Both the position numbers and the translations under genes were made by a program. Shown here piece after piece: positions 23,286-33,982 of a stretch of DNA of 64,000 nucleotides; position 1 is the stretch's first letter, and each line of letters starts with the position of its first letter. Below the pieces are notes generated by a model. The model saw only the letters and a program-made list of their open reading frames with translations. It did no database searches and was not told the DNA's origin. Source of the DNA: Blasia pusilla (taxonomy: Eukaryota > Marchantiophyta > Marchantiopsida > Blasiales); contig CM114271.1 in assembly GCA_050084515.1 (NCBI GenBank), positions 38,936,001 through 39,000,000 on the forward strand, in the 5' to 3' direction.

Positions 23286-25150
23286 GTTACAAAAGAGGAT
23301 TTGCCCTACAATCTCTCTTAGATGCTAATCACTTTATTCTACATGATGATAGTTGCCCACAAATCTATATTTTGACATGTAAAAATAGTTATTATTTAAT
23401 ATAAAAAACCTTTGAAAAAATCATAAGGGAATAGTGAAGTCTCTATTTTCTTTTCTGGATTAGAATTAGAATACATAATACATAGTTTCTAAAAGAAATT
23501 ATTAGATTATATATTTGATCTTGCTAAGAATGATAGTGAACGGGTCGCTATTTATTCTACCAATGCCTTACACATCACTTTTTTTATTTGTCCATAGCAC
23601 GAGGGACTTGACCCGTATCCCTCTCACACCTTTTATAAAAACTCTTCGATATTTATAATCTAACTATTTGGATGTCATTGTTGGCCCATAGATTTTATGT
23701 ATTTAAAACTAATAAATTTTAAAAAAATGTTATTTCAATACGAATACTTCCAAAATCCCTATTCAGAAAATAATTCACACCCCAGAGTCCCCACAGATAC
23801 GTACGAGACCTAATTTCAACTGGAGCACGTGTGTCCTGCCGGCCGGCTCAGTTTTCAAAAAGCCCGGCCGACAGTTTCTGAAAATCTTGGAAAGCAATGA
23901 CAAACTTGGCGGCCAGTTCCCGACGTCGGGAACAGGGATTCTTTTTCTAACTCGAGAACTGTCCTGTCGGGAAACCCGGTGACTATAAATTTATTTAGTA
24001 TAAAATAAAATAACTTCCCTGGCGCAGTGCGCTGATTGGATGGACTGGTGGATGTACATCTTGCCGACCTTCCAGATTGTCCTTTCGCAGTTAGGGTAGG
24101 GCAACAATATCTAATTCGTTTCCAAAATTCGATTGCCGTCAGGAATCAGGATGGACGTGCAGTTCACTGAGTTATTGAACTGTTATTCAACACGTCGACG
24201 GCACATGTACGTACCTTTCCGGTCACTCTTTCTTCGTTCGCGTGTGCCCTTCTGTCAACGAGATATTGGATTTTCACACCTTTGGGCTTTTCTGATGCAA
24301 CCAAGCACGAAAAATTAATCTGTATTCTAATCGGAAGATGATTTTTTAAGTTGCATTATACTTTTTTTATCTAAATTTTTTTGTTAATTTTAAGGAGTTA
24401 TATAAAAATTGGTAAGGAGAGTTAGGATTAAACATGAACGATTAATAAAGGTCCTTACTCATATGTTTAACAAGAGATCTAGCCCTCTGGAATTAATTTT
24501 GATTTACATGATAATTATTTCATCATGGTCACATTTTGTAACGGAGTGAGAAATTGGAGTTTTTCTAGGGTATTTGAAAAATAAATGCATGACATGATAA
24601 AAAAGAAGTCATTGGAAGTGCAAGGAGGGGCACTCGAGAATGGAAGAACGCTTAGGCCACACGGAGATTACTAAGAAAAATGAGGCACTCCTAAGGGATT
24701 TGGGGGCTCCTTTCTTGGATTCTCCACTATTTTTGGGAGGCCATGGTATGAACTTTCATCCAATTCCAGAAATGTTCTTACAACGTTTGGAATCTTCAAG
24801 TAAGTCTAAAATTGAGGTGCCAATGCTTTCATCACATAGTACTGAATAAAAGGGGATGGGGGTTAAAAGCAAGGGTTGTAAATGTACATGAATGTAACAA
24901 AAAATGTACATTAATTTAACATCATTTATGGACACAAATTACACAACATACACGAACGTAAGTGTGGTTGTCTTTGGATGGCTAAATCTTGTATCTCTAC
25001 ATCACTCATATGGGATTTAGACTTTCATGGCCAAGCCACTTAAGAGTCACGCAAGAGAGGTGACCAAATGTAAACTAAGTCCTCCAAAGGAGATGCAATA
25101 TGCTTTCCTACCAATCATACATCTATATGAATACATGCGAGAACAGGTGG
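23283..25150. other. Intergenic DNA with a small CpG-rich island
   Basis: AT-rich on both sides, but 23,800-24,260 is CpG-rich (ccggccgg, gacgtcgg, cgtcgacgg) and contains an 18-bp perfect palindrome. Plus frames 24,133-24,318 and 24,640-24,849 (69 codons) show no recognisable motif. No gene is called. Confidence 0.4.
23916..23933. repeat. 18-bp perfect palindrome
   Basis: GTTCCCGACGTCGGGAAC is its own reverse complement. It sits in a CpG-rich island and contains the ACGT core recognised by plant bZIP factors. That makes a regulatory site possible, but no nearby gene supports it. Confidence 0.85.
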
Positions 25151-25163
25151 AGGCAAGGATCGA

Positions 25164-25542
25164 ACGGTTGTACTTGTACGGGCTATGAGCCCTTGCCGAG
25201 CCCGCATTAAGCCTGTCTGGCCAGTAGAGGGCCACCACAATGCCTCTAAAGCTCATGGTTGACCCATGTCGGAAACCTCTGAGGGCCAATGCATGCCACA
25301 CGAGTTGGATGGCAATCACTTCCGGGCTAAACAGGCTCAACGTGGATTACGCGCGGGCTCAATGCGGGCCTCCGCGAGCTCATAGTGGGCCTCCGCGGGA
25401 AATATAATGGGTGGCAAGAATGGGTGATGGGTTGTTGGACTAGAAGCGGAATAGTCGATTCAAGGTCTATGTTGCAGGACGAGGGAACTCGAGACCCCAT
25501 GGACATGTCCGCGGACACAAACCTTTTCTGTGTCCAACCTTG
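25164..25542. mobile_element. Degraded family A hAT-type MITE
   Basis: A GC-rich block with the family A vocabulary (gggctcaatgcgggcctcc, tgtccgcggacac), ending GTGTCCAACCTTG at 25,542, a one-base variant of the family terminus. The left terminus is not recognisable and no target duplication was found, so the start is approximate. Confidence 0.55.
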
Positions 25543-25759
25543 CTCATAGGCAAGGGTCAAGGGAAAAAGGGAATGAAAGACTAAGTGATGTTGAGGATCG
25601 AAGAGCTCACCAAGGCGGGAGAGAGAAAACCGATGCCAAATTTTTAGGACATTGAGACTAAGCTCACAAACAAGAAAGAGAGATTTGAGGGTAAATTGAG
25701 CACGACCAAATTTTCAGGACCGTCAAATATTAATGAGTTCTCGAATAGGCGAGATAGGA

Positions 25760-25871
<112 letters not shown>

Positions 25872-25957
25872 CTACAAATTTGTGGATCGTTCACCTAAGG
25901 TGGAAAAATTCTTGCAATTTCCATACGCACAACGGACGTATTAGTGAGAAGGATTGA

Positions 25958-27021
25958 GAGACTTTAAATATCATATAGTGGGATAGCACAAATATGAGCA
26001 AAGAAAAATATATGGAACGTTGGATATATGGAAACTTGATTCGAGTGGATTATAAGGGTTAGAGCATATGCATTGATAAATAAGGCTGCCATGTTGATTG
26101 ACATTGTGCTCTGAATTGATGGACTAATCCCGCCCTAAAATTGGGGTGTATCGTCTTCAAGTTGACCAAATTCATTATGTGGTTGCTCCTATAATGGATA
26201 TAATTGTTGAGAACATATAAGAGTGGAGAAGAAAAATTAAGATGTCATAGAATTTGTGATGCTAGCTAGGTTCACTAGGTCATGAATTGATGAATGACAC
26301 TATAGTAGGATTTGTAGTAATATAGAATCAAAGTGGCACTGCTTCTACTTCTTGGACTCCAAGAACCCACAATTGAGAAAGGTCAAGTTTGTGGAGGAAA
26401 TGAATTCCAATATTAAAGTATGCTTTGGAAAATGCGATTAAAACCTTCCAATCGAGCCTCCTTTCCTAATCAAATGATAATATTAAGTTATTTTTAACTC
26501 AATTTGAAATAGGCAATATGGCTTGTGGGACCAGTATCTTTCAAACGTGTTGTGGAAACTCTTGCATAACCATGTGGAGAAATTTTCACGTCACAAAGCA
26601 TGCAGTCTACCATCCTCTAACTTATCTTGGCTATACTTAGTAAAAGAAAGTATTGCTAATCTGAGCATTTTTACTACTTTGAATAGTTCATTAACATTCA
26701 ATGACAATAAACCAAGGTGGTGATTACTAGCGATACAAAGGACTTGAGGCTACTAGTTGGGGGAGATCATAAAGTTTTATGTGTATGGATATGAGACAAT
26801 ATGTTTTTGAGTTGATTTGCCATTGACTAGTTGATGCTATGCGCGAGACAACAAGTGCAGAGCTAAATGAGCTCCCATATCTAGTTTATGTACCCTCGGA
26901 TCAATCGACTGGAAAACGAGTGGGTGTGCAACTCTTAGAAGATATTCTCTATCTAGATTTAGTGTTTCATCAAGAGCAAAAAGGTGCCTAGATACGCTTT
27001 CTTGATTGAGCGCAGGAGAGT
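25958..27021. other. AT-rich DNA, probably old retroelement
   Basis: No domain could be placed. The texture (AT-rich, CpG-poor, 'ttgattgag' words) resembles the decayed gypsy DNA to the left. The plus frame at 26,523-26,723 has no motif. Confidence 0.35.
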
Positions 27022-27960
27022 GTGTTGAATATCTTATGAGAAATTTGTATTGAAGATTAAGTTATAATCAAGCTCGTTGGACACCCGAACTGCTTTATTT
27101 GGTACTCACACAAAGTAGGAAAGCTTAATATTCGTTACTTAGTTAAGCACAAGTATCTTAACCAAGGTTGCACACGCACAAAATCCGTGTCCGTGGACTT
27201 AAGTTCATCCTTAAGAGGGACATGTCCGTACGGGCTCTAGTATCCGCATCCTGCACCCAAGCCCATCCTTGAGCATGCATTGCATGTAATGTAAACGTGG
27301 GCTTGGCAACCCACACTCGTTTTGTAGCCCGCATTGGCCCGTAGGCTCATGCATGTAGGCCGGCCCGTAGCCAGGCCTACATTGTAGGTCTGAGCCTGCC
27401 CAGCCGCGGGCTAATATGGGCTTGGGAGAGCTCTATAGAGACTAGGCAAGGGCTCATAGCCAACACACCTGTTCGATCCTTGCCTTGCCAAGATCGCATT
27501 GTTTCTTGCTTCCCAAGCCCGTGCGGGCCACCTAGGTGCCAAAAAAACCAAGACCGGGAACCCTTTGGGCATGTCTGTCCCTTACACTAACTTTTTCATT
27601 TATGTGCAACCTTGATCTTAACTAGGGTTAGTTAGTTGCGTAAAGATAAGTTTCAGATATTGAAAAATGATTTAGATGTTAGAGATATCGATATGAGCTT
27701 GAGGGAAAGTATTGAAGATTGAGTTATAGTCAAACTCATTGAACATCTAGAGTGCTATATTTGATACTCATACGAAGTAGGAAAGATTAATCTTTGCTCG
27801 TTAGTTAAAAAAAATTATCTTTTGATTAGTTAGTTACACATGATTATCTTAACCAGGGTTAGTTAACCACAATTAGATTATGGTTAACATTAGAGTTATG
27901 ATTGCTTGTACATACCCTATATAATTGAGAAGGGAACCATCCTCCACTCATTCTCTCATT
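27022..27960. repeat. Direct repeat pair, possibly LTR-derived, split by a MITE
   Basis: The segment at about 27,044-27,150 ('tattgaagattaagttataatc ... tactcacacaaagtaggaaag ... ttagtta') recurs with substitutions at about 27,702-27,815. The left copy is preceded by TGTTGAATATC, a common LTR start, and the right copy is followed by a TATATAA box and a GAGAAGGGAACC-like transcription-start context near 27,920. These may be two diverged LTR parts or a tandem duplication. MITE A at 27,163-27,614 lies between them and was inserted later. Confidence 0.4.
27163..27614. mobile_element. hAT-type MITE, family A, best-preserved copy
   Basis: The termini CAAGGTTGCACA at 27,163 and ATGTGCAACCTTG at 27,614 are inverted repeats. 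The flanking 8-mers ATCTTAAC (27,155-27,162 and 27,615-27,622) are identical, an exact target-site duplication of the length made by hAT transposases. The 452-bp body is GC-rich (many gcccg/cgggc words), non-coding, and contains a 'ggtgccaaaaaaacc' block shared with the copy ending at 13,918. It is the reference copy for family A in this window. Confidence 0.92.
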
Positions 27961-28306
27961 ACAAAGTTTTGTTCTCCATGATGATATGTAAGTGTAAGAG
28001 TCGTATCCCATCAGTTATGCTCGCTTAGTAATTTTCTACAATTGGTTTATAAACTAACTCATGGCCTCTGTTTCCTTTGAGTTAGTGAATTTTGGTTAGA
28101 GCAAGTGTTGTGTGTTTCACAACGATTACAAGTGCCAAAATTTTGAATTATTTTGTTTAATCCGGATTCTCTAAATTCATCTAACGCAAGTGAAGCCCAC
28201 TAATTCTTTGCCATAATAAAGACACCCTAAGGACTGCTTTGTCTTGCTAGTCTTGTTCTCGGTCTTTTTTTTGCACGTGAAAGCTTTGCTTGGTTGGTCT
28301 TCTCAA

Positions 28307-28601
28307 CATGGTTGCACAAAAATAGACATGGATGGACAAGTGTGGATATGGTTTGCAAGAGGTGAGACCCACACTTATAGTTCATGATGGAAGGCAAGAC
28401 AAGGTCAAGTGGGGCAATAAGGTGGGATGGAGTGGAGGTGGAGGGACAAAAAAATGGGAATATCGAACACTAAGGTAAGTGGGGGGGATGAGAAAGAAGG
28501 GGAAGGTGGGGCCCATATGGATAAGTCCTTCCATAGGACATACGTAAGTCCACATACATGGACATATCCATGGACACCGAATTTCTTCATATGCAACCTT
28601 T
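28307..28601. mobile_element. hAT-type MITE, family B, uninterrupted copy
   Basis: It runs from CATGGTTGCACA at 28,307 to TATGCAACCTTT at 28,601 and is bounded by exact 8-mers CTTCTCAA (28,299-28,306 and 28,602-28,609). The termini are the family's TGGTTGCA / TGCAACC inverted repeats with mutated outermost bases. The body is purine-rich on this strand and is the reverse complement of the copy at 12,974-13,654 minus its LTR. Non-coding; the overlapping frames 28,382-28,609 (minus) and 28,427-28,687 (plus) are chance. Confidence 0.9.
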
Positions 28602-28609
28602 CTTCTCAA

Positions 28610-29125
28610 TTCTCTATTTTTAACAATGCCCTAGCAAAGCCAAATTTTGTCCTTGATTGGATGTCTGTGTGGCCCGCCGCCTCATGACTTCCACCCTACA
28701 AGATTCATACATCTTTTTGTACTTGTGCATGTCAAACCACTTATGCTCAAGTATAGTTGATAGATCTTCATGAGGATCTCATGTCCCAATTTTAATGAGA
28801 AATCATTGACATCTTGATTGATTGTGCATACAGTGGTCAAAATTGGCCTTCCAATCAAGTTGCATTGTCGATGAGTTAAGCACAGAAAAAGGGTCATATT
28901 ATAGTTATAGAGAGACTTATGTAGTCACTAATATTTTTGTGACCAGATTTCTACCTTCTTGGATAGTGCTAGAGATTTGGGCAGTGAATCTAGGATGACG
29001 AATATATTGGAACACTTCTAGATCTGATGTTTCTAGTTGAGAAATATCAGTTTAATTGTTGTTATAAATAATTTGCTTTATTTTAGAGGTCTTGAGGGTT
29101 GATTACATCAATGCACTAATAGCAC
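28610..29125. other. Short intergenic stretch, no gene seen
   Basis: AT-rich, with no motif in the 28,682-28,897 minus frame. Possibly more of the decayed gypsy DNA. Confidence 0.35.
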
Positions 29126-29940
29126 CAAGGTTGCACGAAAACAGACAAGTTCGTCCATGGGTTGGACATGCCCAACGAATCCCCTGCCTGCCCCTCGAGG
29201 AAGGCCGCCATATAGAAGTAGGCACATAATGACTTATGGATGGAGGTTTGATAGGTAGGGCAGGGGGTGACACGACTATGTTGTAGCTAGCGGGCGATCA
29301 TAGATTTTTACCAAGTAGGGATGAAGTTGAACAACTTAGTCGAGAAATAACGTGGTAGGGATATCCAATGTAGTAAGAAAACTACCATGATAGTGGGGCC
29401 AACAAAATAACCTCCTATGTGGTAGGAGACTAATTGGAGAGTAGGTCATGTGACTTGGTTTTGTGGCTTAACTCATGGTTTTCTATTGAGCCTATGAATT
29501 TTTCCATTGTAGTTGTTTTTTGATTTTGGTGAGATGCAATGGCCTATCAAGAGTTGTTAATTTAGTGTTGAATCTCTTAGTACATTGCAAACCTATGTTG
29601 AGAACTTGAGATGAGTAATCTCCATCGATGGTTCACGAAAAATAGAAATATGGTGATACAAGTGTCGATTCCAACGGGTAGTCCATATTTGTAGATGGGA
29701 GGAGGTAGATAGGTGGTGTGATTTCCAAGAGATTCAAGACCCAACGTAGTTCAACCCTTTCATGGCATGGCCAATGTCAAATCAACATTGCGGGCGGGAT
29801 GGCCAAGCTTGGATCTACGTTGCGGGCGGGGTAAGCTCAGATGCGGACCGCGTGTACTCAGGCCCCCATGGACATGTCCATGTCCGTCCTAGAGACGAAC
29901 ATAAGTCTGCGAACACGGACTTTGTTCATGTGCAACCTTG
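29126..29940. mobile_element. Family A MITE ends enclosing other DNA
   Basis: The left end CAAGGTTGCACGAAAACAG starts at 29,126, and a right end finishing GTGCAACCTTG stops at 29,940, each followed by family A internal words (ggacatgccc; catggacatgtccatgtcc, cacggactttg). The flanking 8-mers (AATAGCAC and TTCCTCCT) do not match. Some 500 bp between the ends is AT-rich and unlike family A. Either one MITE was split by a later insertion and lost its duplication, or these are halves of two elements. Confidence 0.55.
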
Positions 29941-30039
29941 TTCCTCCTTGGACTCGCGATCATGACTTGCTTCGTAGGTTCGTGCTAGTGTGGGTACTAT
30001 AGACTTAGCTATTCACGAGGCCAAGTGGGCCAATTATGG

Positions 30040-30400
30040 ATACCAACCTTGGACCTTGACCCGTGACTCAAATATGGAGTCCCAATTAGAGATTCATTCG
30101 AGGTTCACTATGCACTTGTGACGACCACATGTGCTAGCACGGATTTATGTTCATAGACTATCAAAGAAGTATGTCATAAGTCTTGAAGGACTTGCTTCTA
30201 TTTGGGATTGAGGGGTTAGGTTAATATCTTGTTCATCTATATTGGTTGAGCTTGAAGGATGGCGTGAGACCAAGACTTGAGAGATGCAAGCTTGGTTGAC
30301 TCAAACCGTGGCTAATATGAATGTGTTTGGGTCAAGGTGAGATCAATCAGGAAAGTATGACCCGTTGAACGCAAGCTTCCACGAAACATAAGACTACTTC
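30040..30400 (+). mobile_element. Fragment of the methyltransferase-carrying Ty3/gypsy family
   Basis: About 30,165-30,372 aligns by eye with about 16,240-16,430, the spacer before reverse transcriptase in the plus-strand gypsy element. The shared words, in the same order, are TTGACTCAAACCG / TTGACCCAAACCG, ATGTGTTTGGGT / TATGTTTGGGT and GGAAAGTATG / GAAAGTATG. No coding motif is present. It shows a third dispersed copy of the family in this window. Confidence 0.55.
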
Positions 30401-32794
30401 TTTGAACATAACGTTCAAAGAAGTAGGTCTACAATAATGGCAGTATCATGATGTAATCAAATTTTCATTCTAAAATATTAACAATTCGTTTGAAATTTAA
30501 TTTGAACTCATCCAATAATTCACATAATATTTAAAATTTAGGCAAATTAACTATAACATGTTATTTTATACTAGCACATAGATGCTTACACATGGAATTA
30601 TGTTCATGATTGTTTATGGACTAGTGACCAACAAGTTTTCCATCATGTTGGGAGCTCCGAGGTCTCGTATGGGTATCACATGGCCTCGAAATGGAAGACA
30701 ACCTTTGGTTAGGATATTATTGATGGGTGCGTTTCAAGACTATATTTCCCAGCGCTCTAGCAAAGGGATAAAATAGAGAGTAAATCGGATTCGTAATTGC
30801 GAAGGAAGATGAGTTTCGGAGAGATTTTCTTTTCTCTCTCGAGTTGGATGGAGATAATAATAGGTAGCCAAGGAGAGGATTCAGTTGACCTTCGACAGTT
30901 CGAGTAATCAAGTTCGGGTCAGAGTATACTGGAGTGTTACTTTCGGGGTCGGATATCGATACAATCCACAAGTCCACATGAGGAGGAAGGACAAACATCG
31001 ACTCAATCACCTCCCTACTGCAAACACACACCTCAATTTTGTGATGGACGAGTTTTGTGGCAAACATCACGAAATGAGGACTGCACAATTGCGGTGATTG
31101 AAGGTGGCATGAAATTTGATGAAAAACCAACTCAAATCTTCTTAGTGTAGCATTTGCACATCTTGGCAGATATTTTGGAGTTTTAAAGTTGGATTAGATC
31201 GCATTTAACACGACCCTTCCTTCCTTCAACTAGATTTAACGGGATTGAAGGGAGATGTGAACGAACCCGCATGTTTACTAGGGGGGCGATTGGGTCTGTC
31301 TAGGAGGAAGGGATAATTCGGTCTGATTCCGTACTTTCCGACGGAACTAGGATCGTGCATACAAGCGTTACCTCATGTTTCCATCATGATCACCGTGCTC
31401 CCTCGAATTCGGGTGCAGTTTAATGGTCCCCAAGAACCCTTTAATAGTAACGTGGGAAGGAGTAGTATTCGAGGAAGAGCATGATCTAGATTCTAGTTGC
31501 ACTGGAAGAACACATTGGAGGCACGACCGCTCGCCCGTTCACAACTTCACACTGGATGATTCGGATGTTGGAAACTTACCGATGTCGCGAATGTAATAAA
31601 CCACGATTCGAATAATCGAATTCCGATCAAGGGTTGAGACCTGAAATTGCGCGCCCGATTTTCGGGCTTACATATATCCCCGTGCGACCAAGGCATTACT
31701 GTACATGGCAGGCATTCGACGTGCTGAAGGTACAACAGTTCCTTCAGCACGTCGAAAAGCAGCGAGGACAGGGAAGTAAAGCTTGCGCACTGTTATGTAA
31801 CCGACTCACACGCATTGAAGGGAGATGTGAGCGAACCCGCATGTTACCAGAGTGGCTCATTCCACTCGAACTTTAAAGCTTGGCAGACCCTAGTCACGAC
31901 TAATCATCCTAGGTCTCCATGGAAGATTCTCGTTGATTCTCCCACTCCGGTTAGGGAGAATCTCCAAGATGGGATAGAATGAGGCAGGTGAACGCAATCT
32001 TCGGTGCCTGCGGAAGTTGCGGGCCTCACATGTTCGCACTCGAAGTCGAAAGATTCCTGGACGCTTTCGGTAAAATTATTCGTTGCTTTCTCTTCCTGAA
32101 GACTCGGTTCGCTCTTCTCGCTGGACTCCATCATGGAGCAACAATGAAAGATAATAGCAAGCCGCTGCATGGCTGTCTCCTGCATTGTACTCCTCGACAC
32201 TTGAACATAAAGATTGGGCAAAGCCCACGTGAAAGCGTGTGGGCCGGGGGGGAATTCCCATGTTCTCACAGCTAAAATAGACGCAAAAGCACCGGTCGTG
32301 ACTCAGCACTGCCGCCGATTCAGATCCAAGTTGCAGGTAATCGTGTAAATCCATCCACAGACGTACAAGTAGCTGTCCTATGAACGCGTGCCAAGCAAGC
32401 AAGGAATTGTGGACGAATCTGGTAATACTTCCTCTCGACTCCGAAGTCCAAAATGCAGATCCAGATAAGTACACATTAAAAACTTCATTCACGACTGACA
32501 GGAATCCATTAACAGAATCTCTTCGATGTACAACCCCGCCTCGGCTGTCCGACATTGAACGCCGTATGCAAGGAGATGGTATTTGTTTCACCCAACGTTT
32601 CGTTCACCCAAATCAGTTTCCACAAATACTACTCCCGATAGTCTGGAACTGCAGGAGATAATCCAAAAGCTAATTGACAAATATGTACACAACATTACTG
32701 CACAAACAAAATCGATCTACTCAGCCCGCGACAGGTCCACAGATTCGTGAAAGCGACCTACAATAAGACCGGCTCCGTCCATCCATCAACTCCT
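30401..32794. other. CpG-richer region downstream of the F-box gene
   Basis: After an AT-rich stretch to about 30,580 the sequence becomes CpG-richer and continues so into the F-box gene. It must hold that gene's 3' UTR (plus side of 32,795), but no poly(A) signal could be fixed. Minus frames 32,076-32,591 (171 codons), 31,904-32,269 and 30,717-31,130 (137 codons) are open, yet show no domain and overlap each other, so they are not called. A 31-bp sequence (ATTGAAGGGAGATGTGARCG...) is present twice, at 31,242-31,272 and 31,815-31,845. Confidence 0.4.
31715..31756. repeat. Perfect 16-bp-arm stem-loop
   Basis: TTCGACGTGCTGAAGG (31,715-31,730) is followed by a 10-base loop and its exact reverse complement (31,741-31,756). 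Downstream of the F-box gene and shorter than a typical plant microRNA precursor stem. It could be a structured RNA element or a recent foldback insertion. Confidence 0.85.
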
Positions 32795-33982
32795 CTACAC
32801 CTCCACAGAACAAGAAGCCCGCACTAATCCGCTGAAGTCTGATTCCGAATTGACAACCTCCCACTTGCCAACCCCTTCGACATCCAATCGGCGCTTATGA
32901 ACAGCAGACTTGTTTCGGTCTCCGGAGTCCGGAATGGTCATCAAAACCAAGCTGTCGCAGATGGCAGTGGCACAAATGGCAGTTGCGCCATCGAGTGGTA
33001 TGGCATCAACGACTGTCCAGAGGTTCTTCTCGCTGTCGTAACGCATGAGATTATGTTTTTGAATCGCATACAGATTGCCCTCCCACAGCGTGAAAGGGCC
33101 GGGGCTCACCCTCTCCATCCACATATCCTCAAGCCTGCTCCAGCGTCCGCTCACGGGATCATAAATCTCTGCACTGGAAACAAACTGCCCTTGATTATTG
33201 TTAGAATAGCCACTGATCACCAGCACCTTCCCGTCCAGAGCCACCACTCCACATTCGTCCCGCTCCTCGCTCATGGGAGGCAGTTCCTCCCACCGATCCT
33301 CGTCCACGAAGTAGGCTTCGGCAGAAGCCAGTGCATTCTTATTGTCATCGTGCCCTCCCGCCACAAAAACATTGTTACCCATGATTCCACATCCGAAGAA
33401 TGACCTTGCACTCGACATGTCGGTCCCGCGCTTCCACGACTGCGTGGAGAAGTTGAACACGTAGACCGTTCTCAGGGCCTCGTATGTGCTAGGATGCCAG
33501 CCTCCGAGCAGTACGAGCTTCCCATTGAGACCGACGCAGCGACAGAACACAGGGAGACCCTCGGGGAAATCGGGAATGGGAGGCAACCTCGCCCAGCCTT
33601 TCTGCTTCCAATCGTAGATGGTCAACCCGAACACAGGAGCTGAGGCGTGCTTCCCACCAGCAGATGGATCATTGAAATCCGGTTCAGGGAGCGCTTGCAC
33701 AATGCACAAAAGGTTCTGCGTCGCACCCACTCGCCGCCGTTCCTCGTAGAAATTCTGGCTGGTGACAATGTTATCCCACTTGCGGCAAACGCCTTGTAGC
33801 TGAGTGAACACCGTGTGGGAAACGCGCAGCAAGCACTCGAGGGCGATCTCTTCCGGCAGACCGGGGATCAGGTCTTGGATCAGAGTTTCCTCGCCGAGGT
33901 CTATCTCGTCCAGCAGATCCGTCTCCTCAAGCGTGTCGTAGTCCTCGTCCATCTCCAAATCCCATATCATATTCATCGCCAT
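32795..33982 (-). CDS. F-box/kelch-repeat protein, KMD-like (SCF E3 substrate adaptor)
   Basis: A 395-residue intronless frame and the only intact gene in the window. After an acidic N-terminal extension (residues 1-36, Asp/Glu/Leu-rich) comes an F-box at about 37-82 (LIPGLPEEIALECLLRVS ... VCRKWDNIV), then kelch units around 148-197 (KLVLLGGWHPST), 198-247 (NVFVAGGHDDNKNALASAE), 248-297 (KVLVISGYSNN ... AEIYDP) and a degenerate C-terminal unit. Order and wording match the plant KISS ME DEADLY group (Arabidopsis At1g80440, At1g15670, At2g44130, At3g59940). In flowering plants these adaptors bind SKP1-like proteins and direct type-B response regulators and phenylalanine ammonia-lyase to degradation. 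By family the role is cytokinin or phenylpropanoid control; the actual substrate here is unknown. The first Met is chosen; Met3, Met5 and Met11 are alternatives that would leave the F-box intact. Confidence 0.93.
   Translation of the reverse strand: MAMNMIWDLEMDEDYDTLEETDLLDEIDLGEETLIQDLIPGLPEEIALECLLRVSHTVFTQLQGVCRKWDNIVTSQNFYEERRRVGATQNLLCIVQALPEPDFNDPSAGGKHASAPVFGLTIYDWKQKGWARLPPIPDFPEGLPVFCRCVGLNGKLVLLGGWHPSTYEALRTVYVFNFSTQSWKRGTDMSSARSFFGCGIMGNNVFVAGGHDDNKNALASAEAYFVDEDRWEELPPMSEERDECGVVALDGKVLVISGYSNNNQGQFVSSAEIYDPVSGRWSRLEDMWMERVSPGPFTLWEGNLYAIQKHNLMRYDSEKNLWTVVDAIPLDGATAICATAICDSLVLMTIPDSGDRNKSAVHKRRLDVEGVGKWEVVNSESDFSGLVRASCSVEV

Noticed and set aside
29126-29940. One complete family A MITE of 815 bp
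   Set aside because: The ends fit, but the flanking 8-mers do not match and the central 500 bp is unlike family A. Kept only as paired ends.
32076-32591. 171-codon minus-strand frame downstream of the F-box gene
   Set aside because: No recognised domain, no splice link to the F-box frame, and overlapping frames on both strands. More likely 3' UTR or intergenic.
32897-33403. 168-codon plus-strand frame
   Set aside because: Exact antisense of the kelch repeats of the F-box gene; a shadow.
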